NCBI RefSeq assembly: GCF_023898315.1
Contig: NC_064617.1
Span: forward strand, 710,355,202-710,419,201
Source of the DNA: Schistocerca nitens
Lineage: Eukaryota; Arthropoda; Insecta; Orthoptera; Acrididae
DNA: 64,000 nucleotides
Direction: 5' to 3'
Made by a program: the position numbers and the translations under genes. Positions 53,981 through 64,000 of this stretch are shown piece after piece. The notes below the pieces were generated by a model that saw only the letters and a program-made list of their open reading frames with translations, did no database searches and was not told the DNA's origin. Position 1 is the first letter of the stretch; each line of letters opens with the position of its first letter.

Positions 53981-54346
53981 GAAATCCTGACACTGGCTGT
54001 TTTGAGTACGCAGAAGTTGACGTTGGCAGCACTGATTTATGTTCGTCGCTCTATTCGCTACACATGTGATAATGTTTTGGTTTGAGAGAGAGTGGGAGAG
54101 AAGTTGTATTGTGTTGTTGGTGAATTATGTTTTCAGTGGCGTTTGCTAATGTCTGTGCGTGTCAGACAATAAGCAATTTTCACCCTGACAAGGATGCATG
54201 ATGTGATAACATGTTAACCTGGATACTGCAGTGATGTGTATTGCAGGCGTGGATTGTTGCTGACATATATCGGTGTGCATTGATTACGTGTACTTAGTTG
54301 ACAGGTGGAGTACGACGATACTGAAAGTTACTCAGCGAATAACAAG
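53981..54346 (+). promoter_or_regulatory. Probable promoter / 5' UTR of SLC33A1
   Basis: The region directly upstream of the SLC33A1 start codon. It is free of recognisable TEs and less AT-rich than its surroundings. An in-frame stop (TGA at 54299-54301) precedes the ATG. The transcription start cannot be placed from sequence alone, and a 5' UTR intron is not excluded. Confidence 0.4.
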
Positions 54347-54559
54347 ATGAGCACCCGTAAACGAACAGGGACGGAAGTGAGGAATCACTCGACTGATATA
54401 GAAGACGGATATCTACCAGAAAAGAGAAGTGACATCAAAGGAGATGAAAAAAATATCGCTATTCTGTTCTTTCTGTACTTGTTACAAGGAATCCCTATTG
54501 GGCTTACTGCGGCAATCCCTATGTATCTCCGAAACAGAGGCGTGAGCTATCGACAACAA
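54347..54559 (+). CDS. SLC33A1: SLC33A1 (acetyl-CoA transporter), coding exon 1
   Basis: First coding exon, 71 codons, from the ATG at 54347. That ATG has a purine at -3 and is the first Met after the in-frame stop at 54299. About 35 polar, charged residues (MSTRKRTGTEVRN...) form a cytosolic N-terminus. The first membrane segment follows, IAILFFLYLLQGIPIGLTAA, the family's conserved start (LQGIP-GL), then IPMYLRNRGVSYRQQ. The donor is CAA|GTAAGC at 54560 in phase 0, and the protein continues at 63840. SLC33A1 is a major-facilitator-type transporter that moves acetyl-CoA into the ER lumen for acetylation of glycoproteins and gangliosides. This is the only clearly host gene in the window. Confidence 0.93.
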
Positions 54560-56149
54560 GTAAGCTAATTGCGACCAAATATAATTTTAATTCGTGTCTT
54601 TTTTTCACATTAATGCGAAATTAATACAGAAAAATTTCAGTTCGATATGAGTTAGAAAGACATGACCACAACTCGCCGAAACTGTAAATAAAATAAAAAT
54701 ATTGTGTTATTGTTTACGCTGCATAGTAATAAACGGAAACAGCTGTTCCGTCCAAAAATAAAATTATCTCTTCGCTGACGTATATATTATCGTTAATTCA
54801 AATAACTGACAGCAGCGGGTACTGTTTTTACCGATACTTACAGGGTTTAACAGGCTAACAGAGAAAAAGACAGACAACCAGCGTTTCAGTGTTATGCAGT
54901 GCATTCAACAGAAATTAGAATAAAAGTTGTACCACCTCAAAAGACTTGATATTTATCATGTGGAAAATCCGATTGTGTATCTTTGCTCGTTACTCTGTTC
55001 TGTAAAGTCCTTACAGAAGTAGAGCTCTCTATGATGTGGAAGATCCAAGCTGTACAGTAACAGGCAAAAGCGACCACTGCTGTCTATTTTTGTAAAGTAT
55101 ACAAGTGTATTTTGACTAGCGGTAATTAATGAAACTGATACTTATGGCAGTAATTTCTAGTTTTCTTTATACATGTAAGGAAAAAACAAACCTTGAATTC
55201 ATATAGGCCTAACTATGCAGTTAAATGTCCTTTGTCATTACCAGTATTTCCTTTTCCTCAAAAGATAGTGAAATTGTCAATAATATACTAGGACTACAAC
55301 AACCTCTGTAAAGAGTTCAAGCAGCACGGGATGTGTCTTCAGCAACATATCAGAGCACATTAAACATCATGTAGATAATGTGGTGGAGATAAAGACTAAA
55401 TTAAGCAACAATCTGATGGGCTATTTCTCCCAGTCCATTGAATCGTCTCTTCACAGAAATTGGCTAAAGTGTGATATTAGAAGCCCCTCCCCCACCCAGA
55501 CACCCACACACAAAATTTTGGTTGTAAAGACTGCATGATGTGTAGCACAGCACAGTGTTGTGTGGGTTAGGTTGGAAGCCTACAGTTTGGTTGTTAATTG
55601 GGAAAGCTAATGAATTTGAATGCTAAATAAAGTTGAGGTAGCAGATCTATCTGTAACATTGCCTAATGTTTACGTTCATGTCATATTCAAACCCACTTTT
55701 CATGATAAAAGCTAAAACTGGATGGCAGATTTGGTAACAGTGCATTAGATGGTGAACAAGCCTCAGAATAGTGTTTTGATGCATGTTATGTACAGATATA
55801 GTTACATAAAATATGAAAAATGCAAAGAGGGGTCACTTCATGACTTTTAGCCAGAAATTTAGTATTTTAGGTTGTGTTAGAATTCACTGTCGATAAAATA
55901 GCCACATGTAATGTTAAGTCATTGCACTGTTTTTAATTGAAGAACTCTGTTGGCTTTCTACATTCGAGAGACAACTCACTGTGAGATGTATGTTGTCACC
56001 ATAAATGCATATTTCAGTGTACACGCCATCAGATAACTACCACAATCTTTTCAGTGGTGATAATTTTTCATGTACTACCTCCCTGTGGTAGAGGGAGCTC
56101 CTATGATGTGTAGGTATTTATGTCATATCTCTTAACCTGTTCTCGTGTA

Positions 56150-59100
56150 AGTAACTAGTGTCTTTGGCACTTCATCTGGGCTTGTTGGCTGAGGCGAGTG
56201 TTATGTTGCTTTAGGCAGACAAGTAACACTAGCCAGTTGACTCAAGGTTGCTGGTGTAGAATCAAAGTATCTTGTTTTTGTGTGGGTACACATGGAGTAG
56301 CAAATGTGATGGTTTCACCTGTTCTCATGACACCATCATTGGCTTGTCATTGTAAATTATCTGACCTTATGTTCCTCACATATTAGCACCTGGAAAAGGC
56401 CAGAGCACCATGGTTGCAAAGGTGGATGTACTGTTTTTGTTCACAGCATCATTGCTCTCAGATCTCCACGATGGGATGCTTGAGTGTAATGCTGCTTAGC
56501 TATTTGGGCTTGACTTGTTGCAGCATATGTGGTAGCTCCATCTCTGTTTGCATCAGTGTCACTGAAAAAATTCCGATGGCAGGTGCCCCTCTCCATAAAC
56601 CCTCTTTATGGTAGATATGCCTCAATGCCCAGCTTAAAGGCTATCTGAAGCCCCAGCAAAACCAGTGGTAGTACAGCTGTCCCTGTGTTCTTAAGACACC
56701 TAAGTGCAGCTTTCAGTGTTCTATGTCATCGCTCTATCATCCTGTTGTTTGCGCATTGATAGTAGGTTGTATGATGATACTGGAGCCTCCACAATCTAGA
56801 CAGTTCCAAAAACAGTATCGGTAGAAATTGCTGGCCGTGGTCTTTCATGATGTCTGCCGGGCAATTGAAACGGGAAATCAGTGTTTTAAGGAAGGCCTCA
56901 GCTGTGATTTCTGCTGAAATATGACCAGTTGACATTGCCTCCCCCCAACATGACTGGAGATAAACAGTGAAGTGGTAACAGGCGTTACAGACAGAAATGC
57001 TAACAATGGTTCGGTTGGTCCAGAAGCTAGACAAGAGATGGTTGGTCAATTACAGAAAGTATTGTATACAACATGTATATCTGTTTGCAGCTGTAAATAT
57101 ATAAAGATATTCATTTCATGGCAGAAGTGGGCCAATAAGATCTGTGTGAATGTGAGAGAAATGACTTGTTGTCTCAGGAAATTCTTCCATTGGCATGAAT
57201 ATGTTTGCCAACTTTGCATTGTTGACATGCTCTTGATCAGTGGTAACAGTCTTTTTTTGATATTTGAGCACTCAAATTTCTCGATCATCAGTTTAATGGT
57301 GGCATTTGCAATGGGATGGATGAGATTGTGAACATTGTCAAAATCTGCTCTTTGTAGAATTCCAGGCATGGATAGGCTAGGTGAGGATCTAGACACATCA
57401 CATCAAATAATATCCTTTGTACCTAGCAACCGTACTTGTTTGAGCTGAACAGCTATGGAACCATCATGCAAGTATTGTTGTAGCTACTCTTCCATAGCTT
57501 GTGCTGCCCTTAGTTGATCATAATTTATTGCCAAAGAGATTTTCTGACTCTAGAAAAAAAATCGGTCACCACATTTCCTGCCTCTCTTATGTGTCTTATA
57601 TCTGTAGTTGCCTGCCTAATGAATTGAAGCTGGCAGAACTGCCAGGGCGAACAATCTTTGTCCACAAATCTATAAGTGAAAGTGATTGGCTTATGGTGTA
57701 GCTTCAGCATAAGGACAGAAGTGTCATATGGCTAAATAAATGGCAAGCAGCTCTTAATTTATGCAATCCAATTAGTCTGGGACTTCATCAGCTTCTGAAA
57801 GAAAAACCCCAAAGTTTTTCAACTATTCTTGACATACTGATGGAGAGCTCCCTCGATAGCCTGTTGGCTGGCATCCACCACTATTGCTAATGGTGCATTG
57901 TGGACCAGATGGGATAAGAGGATTGCTGTTTACAAACTAGCCCTTACCATTTCAAAGGCTTGCTGCCTTGCGGTTGTCCATGGTAGGGACACCTGCATGT
58001 AGTGTTGTTACCTGCCAGTGCTTCTGTCAGCTGTGCATGTATCTCTGCTGCGCTGGCTAGGTGATGTCTGTAACAGTTGATGACCCCCAAGATTCATCTT
58101 AATTGCTGGTAAACTTTCAGCTGAGGAATGCTCTTAATGACCTATATTACTCTTTAAGAGGTTTAAATCAGTAGCTGAGGCCACCTGTTCTTGATGCAGA
58201 ACACATTTTGCCTCATTTTTTACCAGGCCATATTTATGTATTCTGTCTGACACTGTCTTAAGATGTTCCTCGTGTAATTCAGCCGTAATCAAAAATAACA
58301 AAATATCATTTAGGCAGAAATCCAAGCCCCTTAGTACTTCATCTACAAACCTCTGCCATGACTGAGCAGCATTCTTTAAACCAAATGGCATATGTAGATA
58401 TTCGAAGAGAGCCCATCACACTGAAAACTGTAGCACCAGCTAACACATTCGTGAAATATCTTAGGCTATGTACTGGACAGCAGTCGGGAATTGTTTGTGT
58501 ATTTAGAATGCTATAATTCCCGCAGGGTCTCCAGGTGTCATCTTTCTTTTTCACTAGGTGTAATGGTAATGCAGAGGAGCTGTCAGACCTTCATATGACG
58601 CCTGCGTGTAACATCACTTCATATTCTTTCTTTGCTGCAAAGAAGCAGCCTGGTGCTAGTCTCATTGGCCGGTGAGACTGGTTGGCCAGTCGTCTTCTTA
58701 ATGTGATGTGCTGTGGTATGCAATACTTTCTGTAATTGACCAACAATCTCTTGTCTAGCTTCTGGACCAACCGAACCATTGTTAGCATTTCTGTCTGTAA
58801 CGCCTGTTACCACTTCACTGTTCCTAGCTTTATCTCCAGTCATCGGTAGCATATGAAGTCTGTATCTAATATTGACTCACTAACACCTGCCACTTGAACT
58901 TTATACTGTAGCCCAGGTTCACTGTCACTTCACACTCAAAATAAGATGGGTGAGTTGTTAACTATTGCAAGATAGAGAATTGCACCCACCATGGCAGTCT
59001 TATTTTGCCTGGACAGATGCCATAATGTGAGTGGGCACGCTTACTTCACTGTATGGATGCTGTCAATTGCTCACAAATAACTGGGCCCATCTTGAGTGCT

Positions 59101-60000
59101 GAGTCTTCACTACTTCCTATTGGCATCTGCAGATGTGGTATCAATTCCTTCACCTACACTTTGGAACTTGTATGGAATTGTTTGGCCTGCTGTGCCTACT
59201 GCAGACTGCTGAGGCAATTTCGGAATGGGCAGGGAGATGTGCATCATGTGATCTGATTACCAAAATGCTTGTGGTGCCAATGTATGTGGTGATTTTGTCC
59301 TCCATTTACTATCTGGCCAACTGTTTGATTCTGCTGGTTGGTTGGATACCCCTCTTCTTTTATCTTGTGCAGGTCCGTTTACTCATCACCAGTCCTAGCA
59401 ATTGCTTATGCATTGCGCCCATCTGGTATTTAAGACTTAGGAGCTGCTCATGGATCTTAATCTGTTGCATATGCCATATATCCCTGGTCTCCACAGTGGT
59501 GATCTCTCTAGCTAGTTGAGTTAATGCTGAGGTACTCACCTGCCCCACAGTAGAATGCCCCCTTTTTGTTCATTGAAAGTGATACTTGCAGCAGCCATAC
59601 ATGTCATAGAGTTTTATCTTACATTGCTTCCTCTTCCACAATGTTCCTCAGATGTCACCACAATTCAGATTGCATTCTATTGCTGATACACTTGAACTGA
59701 AGCAATTTTCATTGATCCAGTGACTTACAATTACATCAAACCAAAGTGTTCATCAGCTGAAGATATTGTTGTGAGGGTGGTTTCAAAATAACATCAGACA
59801 CCATTTCGACTGCTCGAGCATCCAAGCTGTTAACTGCTACCGCAGTCTTTGTGTAACCATTAGTAACTCTGTTTTACGTAAATGTCAATTCTCACATTGT
59901 GAACCACAGTTCAGCTTTCTGTGGTAGGAACTTCGGTATCTGTGTTTTCATCTTAGGAATGGGAACCACGTAAGACGCAGCGGGCAAACTGTTGTACTTG
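56150..60000 (-). mobile_element. Gypsy-type relic, copy C, minus strand
   Basis: Decayed but collinear from gag at the right to integrase at the left. Gag-like sequence (NGYTKTAVAVNSLDARAVEM) lies near 59860-59800. A coiled region (LAREITTVETRDIWHMQQ) follows near 59510-59450. Pre-RT sequence (RLANQSHRPMRLAPGCFFAA) is near 58690-58630. RT is at 58554-58200 (KKKDDTWRPCGNYSILNTQT, MPFGLKNAAQSWQRFVDEVL, then CLNDILLF replacing the usual YLDD). RNase H is at 57710-57540 (IRQATTDIRHIREAGNVVTD). The integrase zinc domain is at 57360-57160 (NLIHPIANATIKLMIEKFEC). The integrase core is at 56950-56726 (MKDHGQQFLPILF, then CANNRMIER). The C-terminal part reaches about 56150. LTRs were not recognised. 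Confidence 0.8.
56976..57068 (+). repeat. Inverted copy of a Gypsy C segment
   Basis: About 90 bases matching the reverse complement of 58728-58820 with only a few differences. Both read VTGVTDRNANNGSVGPEARQ in the same peptide frame but on opposite strands relative to the element. It interrupts the integrase between its zinc domain and catalytic core. Confidence 0.85.
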
Positions 60001-60346
60001 TATAAATTTAGGTCATTTGCTGCAGCAATTTAATTTTGCAGATGCTTAATTTGCTTCTGTAAGGCCTCTTCAGGCATAAAAGCTGTTCATTTGTCTAGTT
60101 TCACTTAACACAGCTACGCAAAATCACTGTTACACTCTGTGTATTGCTTATGATCTGCTTTTGTGCCACTTAAATGCCTGCTTTCATCATTTCAGACATA
60201 AATATGCTGAGATTCACATGACACACGTTAACAAGGTTTAATCTCTTAATTTGTTAGATTCTCACGTGACAACCAACAGTAAAAGTGAACTGTCAAAAAT
60301 TAGAACTGGGCATGAATGTGAAGCAAACCCAGATGACTGTCCAAAG

Positions 60347-60605
60347 AATAATACATGTGTGAATCTTCAGGTTTTCGCGGCGCAAAGACTGCTCCATTAA
60401 GTTTCGGAAATGCAGCCGCATAAATTCTGCTTCTTCTTCTAATATTTCGGCTGTATACCTTTCAGCCATCTTCAGAGAGAGCCGCTCTCTCTGAGCTTCT
60501 TCTTCTAATATTTCGGCTGTATACCTTTCAGCCGAAATATTAGAAGAAGAAGCAGAATTTATGCGGCTGCATTCCCGAAACTTAATGGAGCAATAATACA
60601 TGTGT
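60347..60605. repeat. Fold-back insertion with 14-bp target-site duplication
   Basis: AATAATACATGTGT occurs at 60347-60360 and 60592-60605. The 231 bases between contain a palindrome. TTAAGTTTCGGAAATGCAGC through TTTCGGCTGTATACCTTTCA on the left (about 60397-60468) is mirrored at 60525-60586 on the right. An extra direct copy of the CTTCTTCTTCTAATATTTCG segment sits between (60497-60530). No coding gene; the minus-strand open frame across it is a by-product of the repeats. Confidence 0.9.
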
Positions 60606-61288
60606 TTTCAATCACCGTCCAAAGTTGGTAATTACTGCAGACCCGTACCTAGTACCAAATGAAAAACAAAAAAATTAAATTTCAAACCATTAACAGCACA
60701 GTGAGCTTACAATTCTAAAACTAAAAACAAATTAGTGGACAATAACTAACAACAGTAAAATAACTCACTGAGAAGTCAACAAAAACAAACTTCCAAAACA
60801 CACACACTAAGTCCAACACCAAACGAAAATCACTCACAAACAACTTAGAAATATGAAGATCCCTCACTAGAGAGCATCACCACTTACTCCAACTTGCCCT
60901 CTGTAAACACAATTCATTTCAAAGTTTCCCATATCATAATGATGTCACACAACACAGTTAAATCATGGGTCAGAACAAAGGGTGGTACTGCAAATTTCGA
61001 TTGAGCCACACATCTTTCTGTTCCAATCACATATGGAGCACAGGAAGGATGATATCTTAAAAGCTTTTGTGCTCGATATAATGTAGTTTAAACTTGTCTC
61101 CATGGTCCCTATGTAATATATTCCTAGATTTCTCATTTAATGCTTATACTTGAAACAAGATAGTTGGCATCTGGTTTTAATCATCTGCCAGTTTAGGTTA
61201 TTCAGCTTCTTTGTGACAATCTCCCTTGTGTCAAACAAACCTATGACTGTTTTCCCTGGTAGACCTACTTGGTATGGTCCCCACACAC

Positions 61289-63552
61289 TTGAGGGGAGCC
61301 AGAATGATCCATCTCCTCCATGTTAATTTTAGCAAATAAAAGGAACATTTTTTCTAGAACCATTAAACATATTGCTCTGAAATTTGGACTACATTTTCAG
61401 TGAATATTTCTCTACGAAGTTAAAATGCCATGTTAAGAAATATTTATTGGTTTTTGTTTTACAATTTTTTTAAAACAGATGCTTATTTTTTTTCTCTAAA
61501 ATTTTGCACTTTTTCTTCCATAATTTTTGAATTATACAGTATTTTTTTTAGAATTTGTTATAAAAATGAAGGAAAAGAAGTAAACAATATTGTGTATAAA
61601 TTTCATTGATATACTGTTAGCAGTTTTTTAGAAAATGTTCCTCAAAGATGAAAATTTTAAAGTTATGGGAAACAGCTTCCAAAGTTTTTTGATACATTCC
61701 TGCCCCATATGATGGATTATCAGCATCCTCTTCTTTTTCCACTGTTAGTTTCCTTTTCACTGGTCTTTTCTTCCCTTTTGCTGCATGTTGTAGGCTTTTG
61801 TCTCTCCTTCCTGCACGTCTTAGTCTTTCTTCATCAATTAGGCGCATTGTGGAAATGGTGTTGTGTCCTGGTTGGAAACCTAAACGTTTCAGCACATCAC
61901 ATTTGATAAGGTTTCCTTCATTGCACATTGCTGCTGCATCATACATTCCAAAATTCAATGTTTTTATCTGTACAAACACTCTTTTGGGAATCCTAATCCA
62001 AATTAAATTATTTACACTTTCATTTGGATTTTGTGTTTTCCCATGTAAACACTTTTCCAATAAGTGCATGTTGTGGGTGCTAATTTGTTGATTCAGTGTG
62101 AAAAAATAATGCTCATACTGCTCTCCTCATATGCTCAATGCTTCTTGTATTTTGCCTAATTGCACACCTATAATACCTCTGCAATATGTCAATTGCTTCA
62201 TCTGTCAATCTTCCTCTTCCTCCAAGGGTCTTACCATCACTAAGCTTCTGGGATCCTAATGTCTGCTTTAGTTTGCGCAGGTGATCCCCCATGCGCTTCT
62301 GCACATGTCCAATGCTCTCCTGTTTTTTAATGTGAATTTCATTGCCATAAGGTTTGAGTTCCTTGACAGCTTTGTATCCCTTAGAATCACCATCTCCTAG
62401 ATAGTTAGTGTATCATACATTATACCGCTTCTGTGATCTGGAAAAAATTGCTTTCTCTCCCTCTACTTCCATCGCTCCACTCGTGCCGTGAAAATTTGCT
62501 TCATAACTTTCACTGTGTTCATCCTTGGTATTGCCCTTACATCTACAATATTTTGAGAGAATAGCAACATCAATTACTTTGCAACTGTCGCCACTGGTAG
62601 CTGTCACAACTCCATTTAGAGATTTATGACTTCTGCGTTGCCATGATCCATGTAAAGCAACAGTTAAATCTCTACAATTCACGTTATCTGTCACAGCTTC
62701 TTCAGCTGAAACTTCTGCAGCGCATTTGTTACACTTCAGTAACATTTTACATGCCAAACCAATGTGTGTAGTTATTTTCAATTCCAGTCCTCTTTCTTTG
62801 CAAACTTGGCATAATACGTTATGTTTCAAAATATTAGAGAGCAAGGAAATGTTAATTATTTCATTCACATCATTACTGTCACTTTCATAGTTTTCAAATT
62901 TTTCTTTGCTGTCACAAAGTTTCTTACTGGAAGAAGGTCTATCACATTCATTTGGAGTAGTTGGCAAAGCAGTCTGAGCAGCATCTCCCTTCAAAACAAC
63001 AAAAGATTTCTTCTTCCACTCATTGTGCCTTTTCTTAAACACTCGATTGCTGAAACGGGGCATATGGATATCCACAAACTGAATACGTAAAACAGGACGA
63101 GCAAACTTAGTCAAATACGCAAAATTGAACAGCTAAACAACACAAAGCAAACTCCACCAGGTCAACACACATGGTATAGCATTTATGTGTACCAATATGA
63201 ACAGTCACTTGTCACAAAGATCAAGCCATACAACGTTGGAAAACAAAACACTGTCTAATTCCGCAAAGATACCCTGCTTGCAACCAGCAAGTGGTGCCAT
63301 CAGAGGTCACACACAAAGTTGCTGCAACCGTTTACGCGGCACGTCAACTTTGCAGTGATAAAAAACACACTTAGAATTCACTTAGAAGGGTGCAGAAACA
63401 ATGTATGACATGCCTCAACTTGCAACAGTGTTGGACAGACTGCTGGATATTTCTTGATTTGTTTTATTCATATAATTCCAAATAATTTTATAATGGAAAA
63501 AAACCCAAAAAACATTAATTTTGTCATTTTCATCGTTCCGGCTCCCCTTAAG
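61289..63552 (-). mobile_element. Mutator-like (MULE) DNA element
   Basis: Terminal inverted repeats CTTGAGGGGAGCCAGAATGA (61289) and the inverse of AAGGGGAGCCGGAACGATGA (ending about 63552). The transposase is on the minus strand at 63114-61617. I see no matching 9-base target duplication, so the borders could be off by a few bases. Confidence 0.8.
61617..63114 (-). pseudogene. Mutator-like transposase, broken
   Basis: The N-terminal frame (63114-62413, 233 residues) has a CxxC zinc pair (CQVCKERG, CNKCAAEV) and the domain signature ALHGSWQRRSHKSLNGVVTA, with CKVIDVAILSKYCRCKGN following. This is the arrangement of Mutator-like transposase domains found in arthropods. After FHGTSGAMEVEGEKAIFSRS a TGA replaces an Arg codon (about 62410), then YLGDGDSKGY with a catalytic-type Asp pair is readable near 62400-62370. 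The remaining part lies in 62304-62113 (VQKRMGDHLRKLKQTLGSQK, GGRGRLTDEAIDILQRYY) and 62069-61617 (WIRIPKRVFVQIKTLNFGMY, DEERLRRAGRRDKSLQ). Part of the catalytic region near 62110 is deleted. It would excise and reinsert DNA; this copy cannot. Confidence 0.85.
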
Positions 63553-63839
63553 CAATATTCTGCAATAGAAACACTGGTTACTGTAATGTCAATGTAATAG
63601 CCTCCCTTCAGTGCTGAAGTCAACTATTTCAGTATAAGTAACTTCTTTGCAGTGTGAGTAAAAGTTATGAGTATTCTGTCTGTGGAACACTCCTTAGCAT
63701 AATGTTAGTAAAGCAGTGTAAATGTCTAAAGCTTATTCTCTTCCTCAGGAGGTAAATAGTAATTAGTAAACTTTTTAATAAGACGGTTTGGTCAGTCTAT
63801 TAACTTTTTACATAAAATTCTTCTTGTGTATTTTTGTAG

Positions 63840-64000
63840 GCTGAATTTAGTTTTGCGCATTGGCCATTTAGCCTGAAGCTTTTGTGGGCCCCAATTGTGG
63901 ACTCGGTTTTCTCCACACGCTTTGGTCGACGAAAGTCATGGCTGGTACCAACTCAGTACCTGATTGGTTTTTTCATGATGTTCTTATCAGCTAATGTAGA
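63840..64000 (+). CDS. SLC33A1: SLC33A1 coding exon 2 (partial, continues past window)
   Basis: Begins after the acceptor TTTTTGTAG in phase 0. The frame reads AEFSFAHWPFSLKLLWAPIV, then DSVFSTRFGRRKSWLVPTQY and LIGFFMMFLSANV to the window edge. HWPFSLKLLWAP and FGRRKSWLVPTQY are among the most conserved parts of the SLC33A1 family: a membrane segment, then the RxGRRKSW loop and the next membrane segment. It joins exon 1 directly. Open to position 64000 without a donor. Confidence 0.95.

Larger units (their letters stand above)
54560..63839 (+). other. SLC33A1 intron 1 (about 9.3 kb)
   Basis: Bounded by GTAAGC (54560) and a pyrimidine-rich TTTTTGTAG acceptor ending at 63839. It contains a minus-strand Gypsy relic, a fold-back insertion and a Mutator-like element. 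54560-56150 holds no recognised element. 60010-60346, 60606-61288 and 63553-63839 likewise show nothing I can name. Confidence 0.88.

Noticed and set aside
56198-56614. Small Cys-rich host genes in the SLC33A1 intron
   Set aside because: The region is the decayed C-terminal part of the minus-strand Gypsy relic.
60293-60601. A coiled-coil gene with EILEEEA repeats
   Set aside because: The frame only crosses the fold-back insertion and its duplicated segments; it has no independent support.

Overview
This is a stretch of a large, repeat-filled insect nuclear genome. The only host gene I can support is the 5' end of SLC33A1 (acetyl-CoA transporter), with a non-repetitive first exon at 54347-54559 and a second exon from 63840 running off the window, separated by a 9.3-kb intron. 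Several repeats resemble ones I associate with locusts and grasshoppers, so I infer an orthopteran, but that rests on recollection and was not checked. Almost everything else is transposable elements (TEs) of different ages, nested in one another.

Layout. 1-1748: 3' half of a LINE. 1886-8600: AT-rich, decayed, virus-like coding DNA cut by an intact-ORF Tc1 element (2691-4112) and a LINE (about 4185-6768). 8639-18622: five Penelope-like element copies or fragments in alternating orientation. 18623-25260: a second AT-rich virus-like tract (BRO-type genes) split by a LINE (18833-22278), a Tc1-like element (22571-24079, itself carrying a SINE) and a dispersed repeat (24178-24559). 26431-29250: a 5'-truncated LINE with perfect 12-bp target-site duplications. 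29989-30580: tandem tRNA-derived repeats. 31469-37262: remnants of Tc1/mariner elements. 37588-44601: a Gypsy LTR retrotransposon with both LTRs and a SINE inside gag. 45248-46669: a second copy of the 2691-4112 Tc1 element in the opposite orientation. 46800-49300: a broken Gypsy pol. 50983-52869: a mariner-type element with inverted repeats of about 0.4 kb. 54347-64000: SLC33A1 exon 1, an intron holding a reverse-oriented Gypsy relic, a fold-back insertion and a Mutator-like (MULE) element, then exon 2.

The most unusual content is the set of AT-rich islands. They hold two Bro-N domain fragments in tandem, a C-terminal domain typical of BRO/MSV199-type viral proteins, a SAP/Rho-N-like motif, and an intronless matrix metalloproteinase (MMP) relic with prodomain, catalytic and hemopexin regions. 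Subtracting the later TE insertions makes these pieces collinear. I read this as a decayed insertion of a large insect double-stranded DNA virus, later broken up by transposons. The virus family cannot be named from the sequence alone; entomopoxvirus, nudivirus/baculovirus, ascovirus and iridovirus relatives are all candidates.
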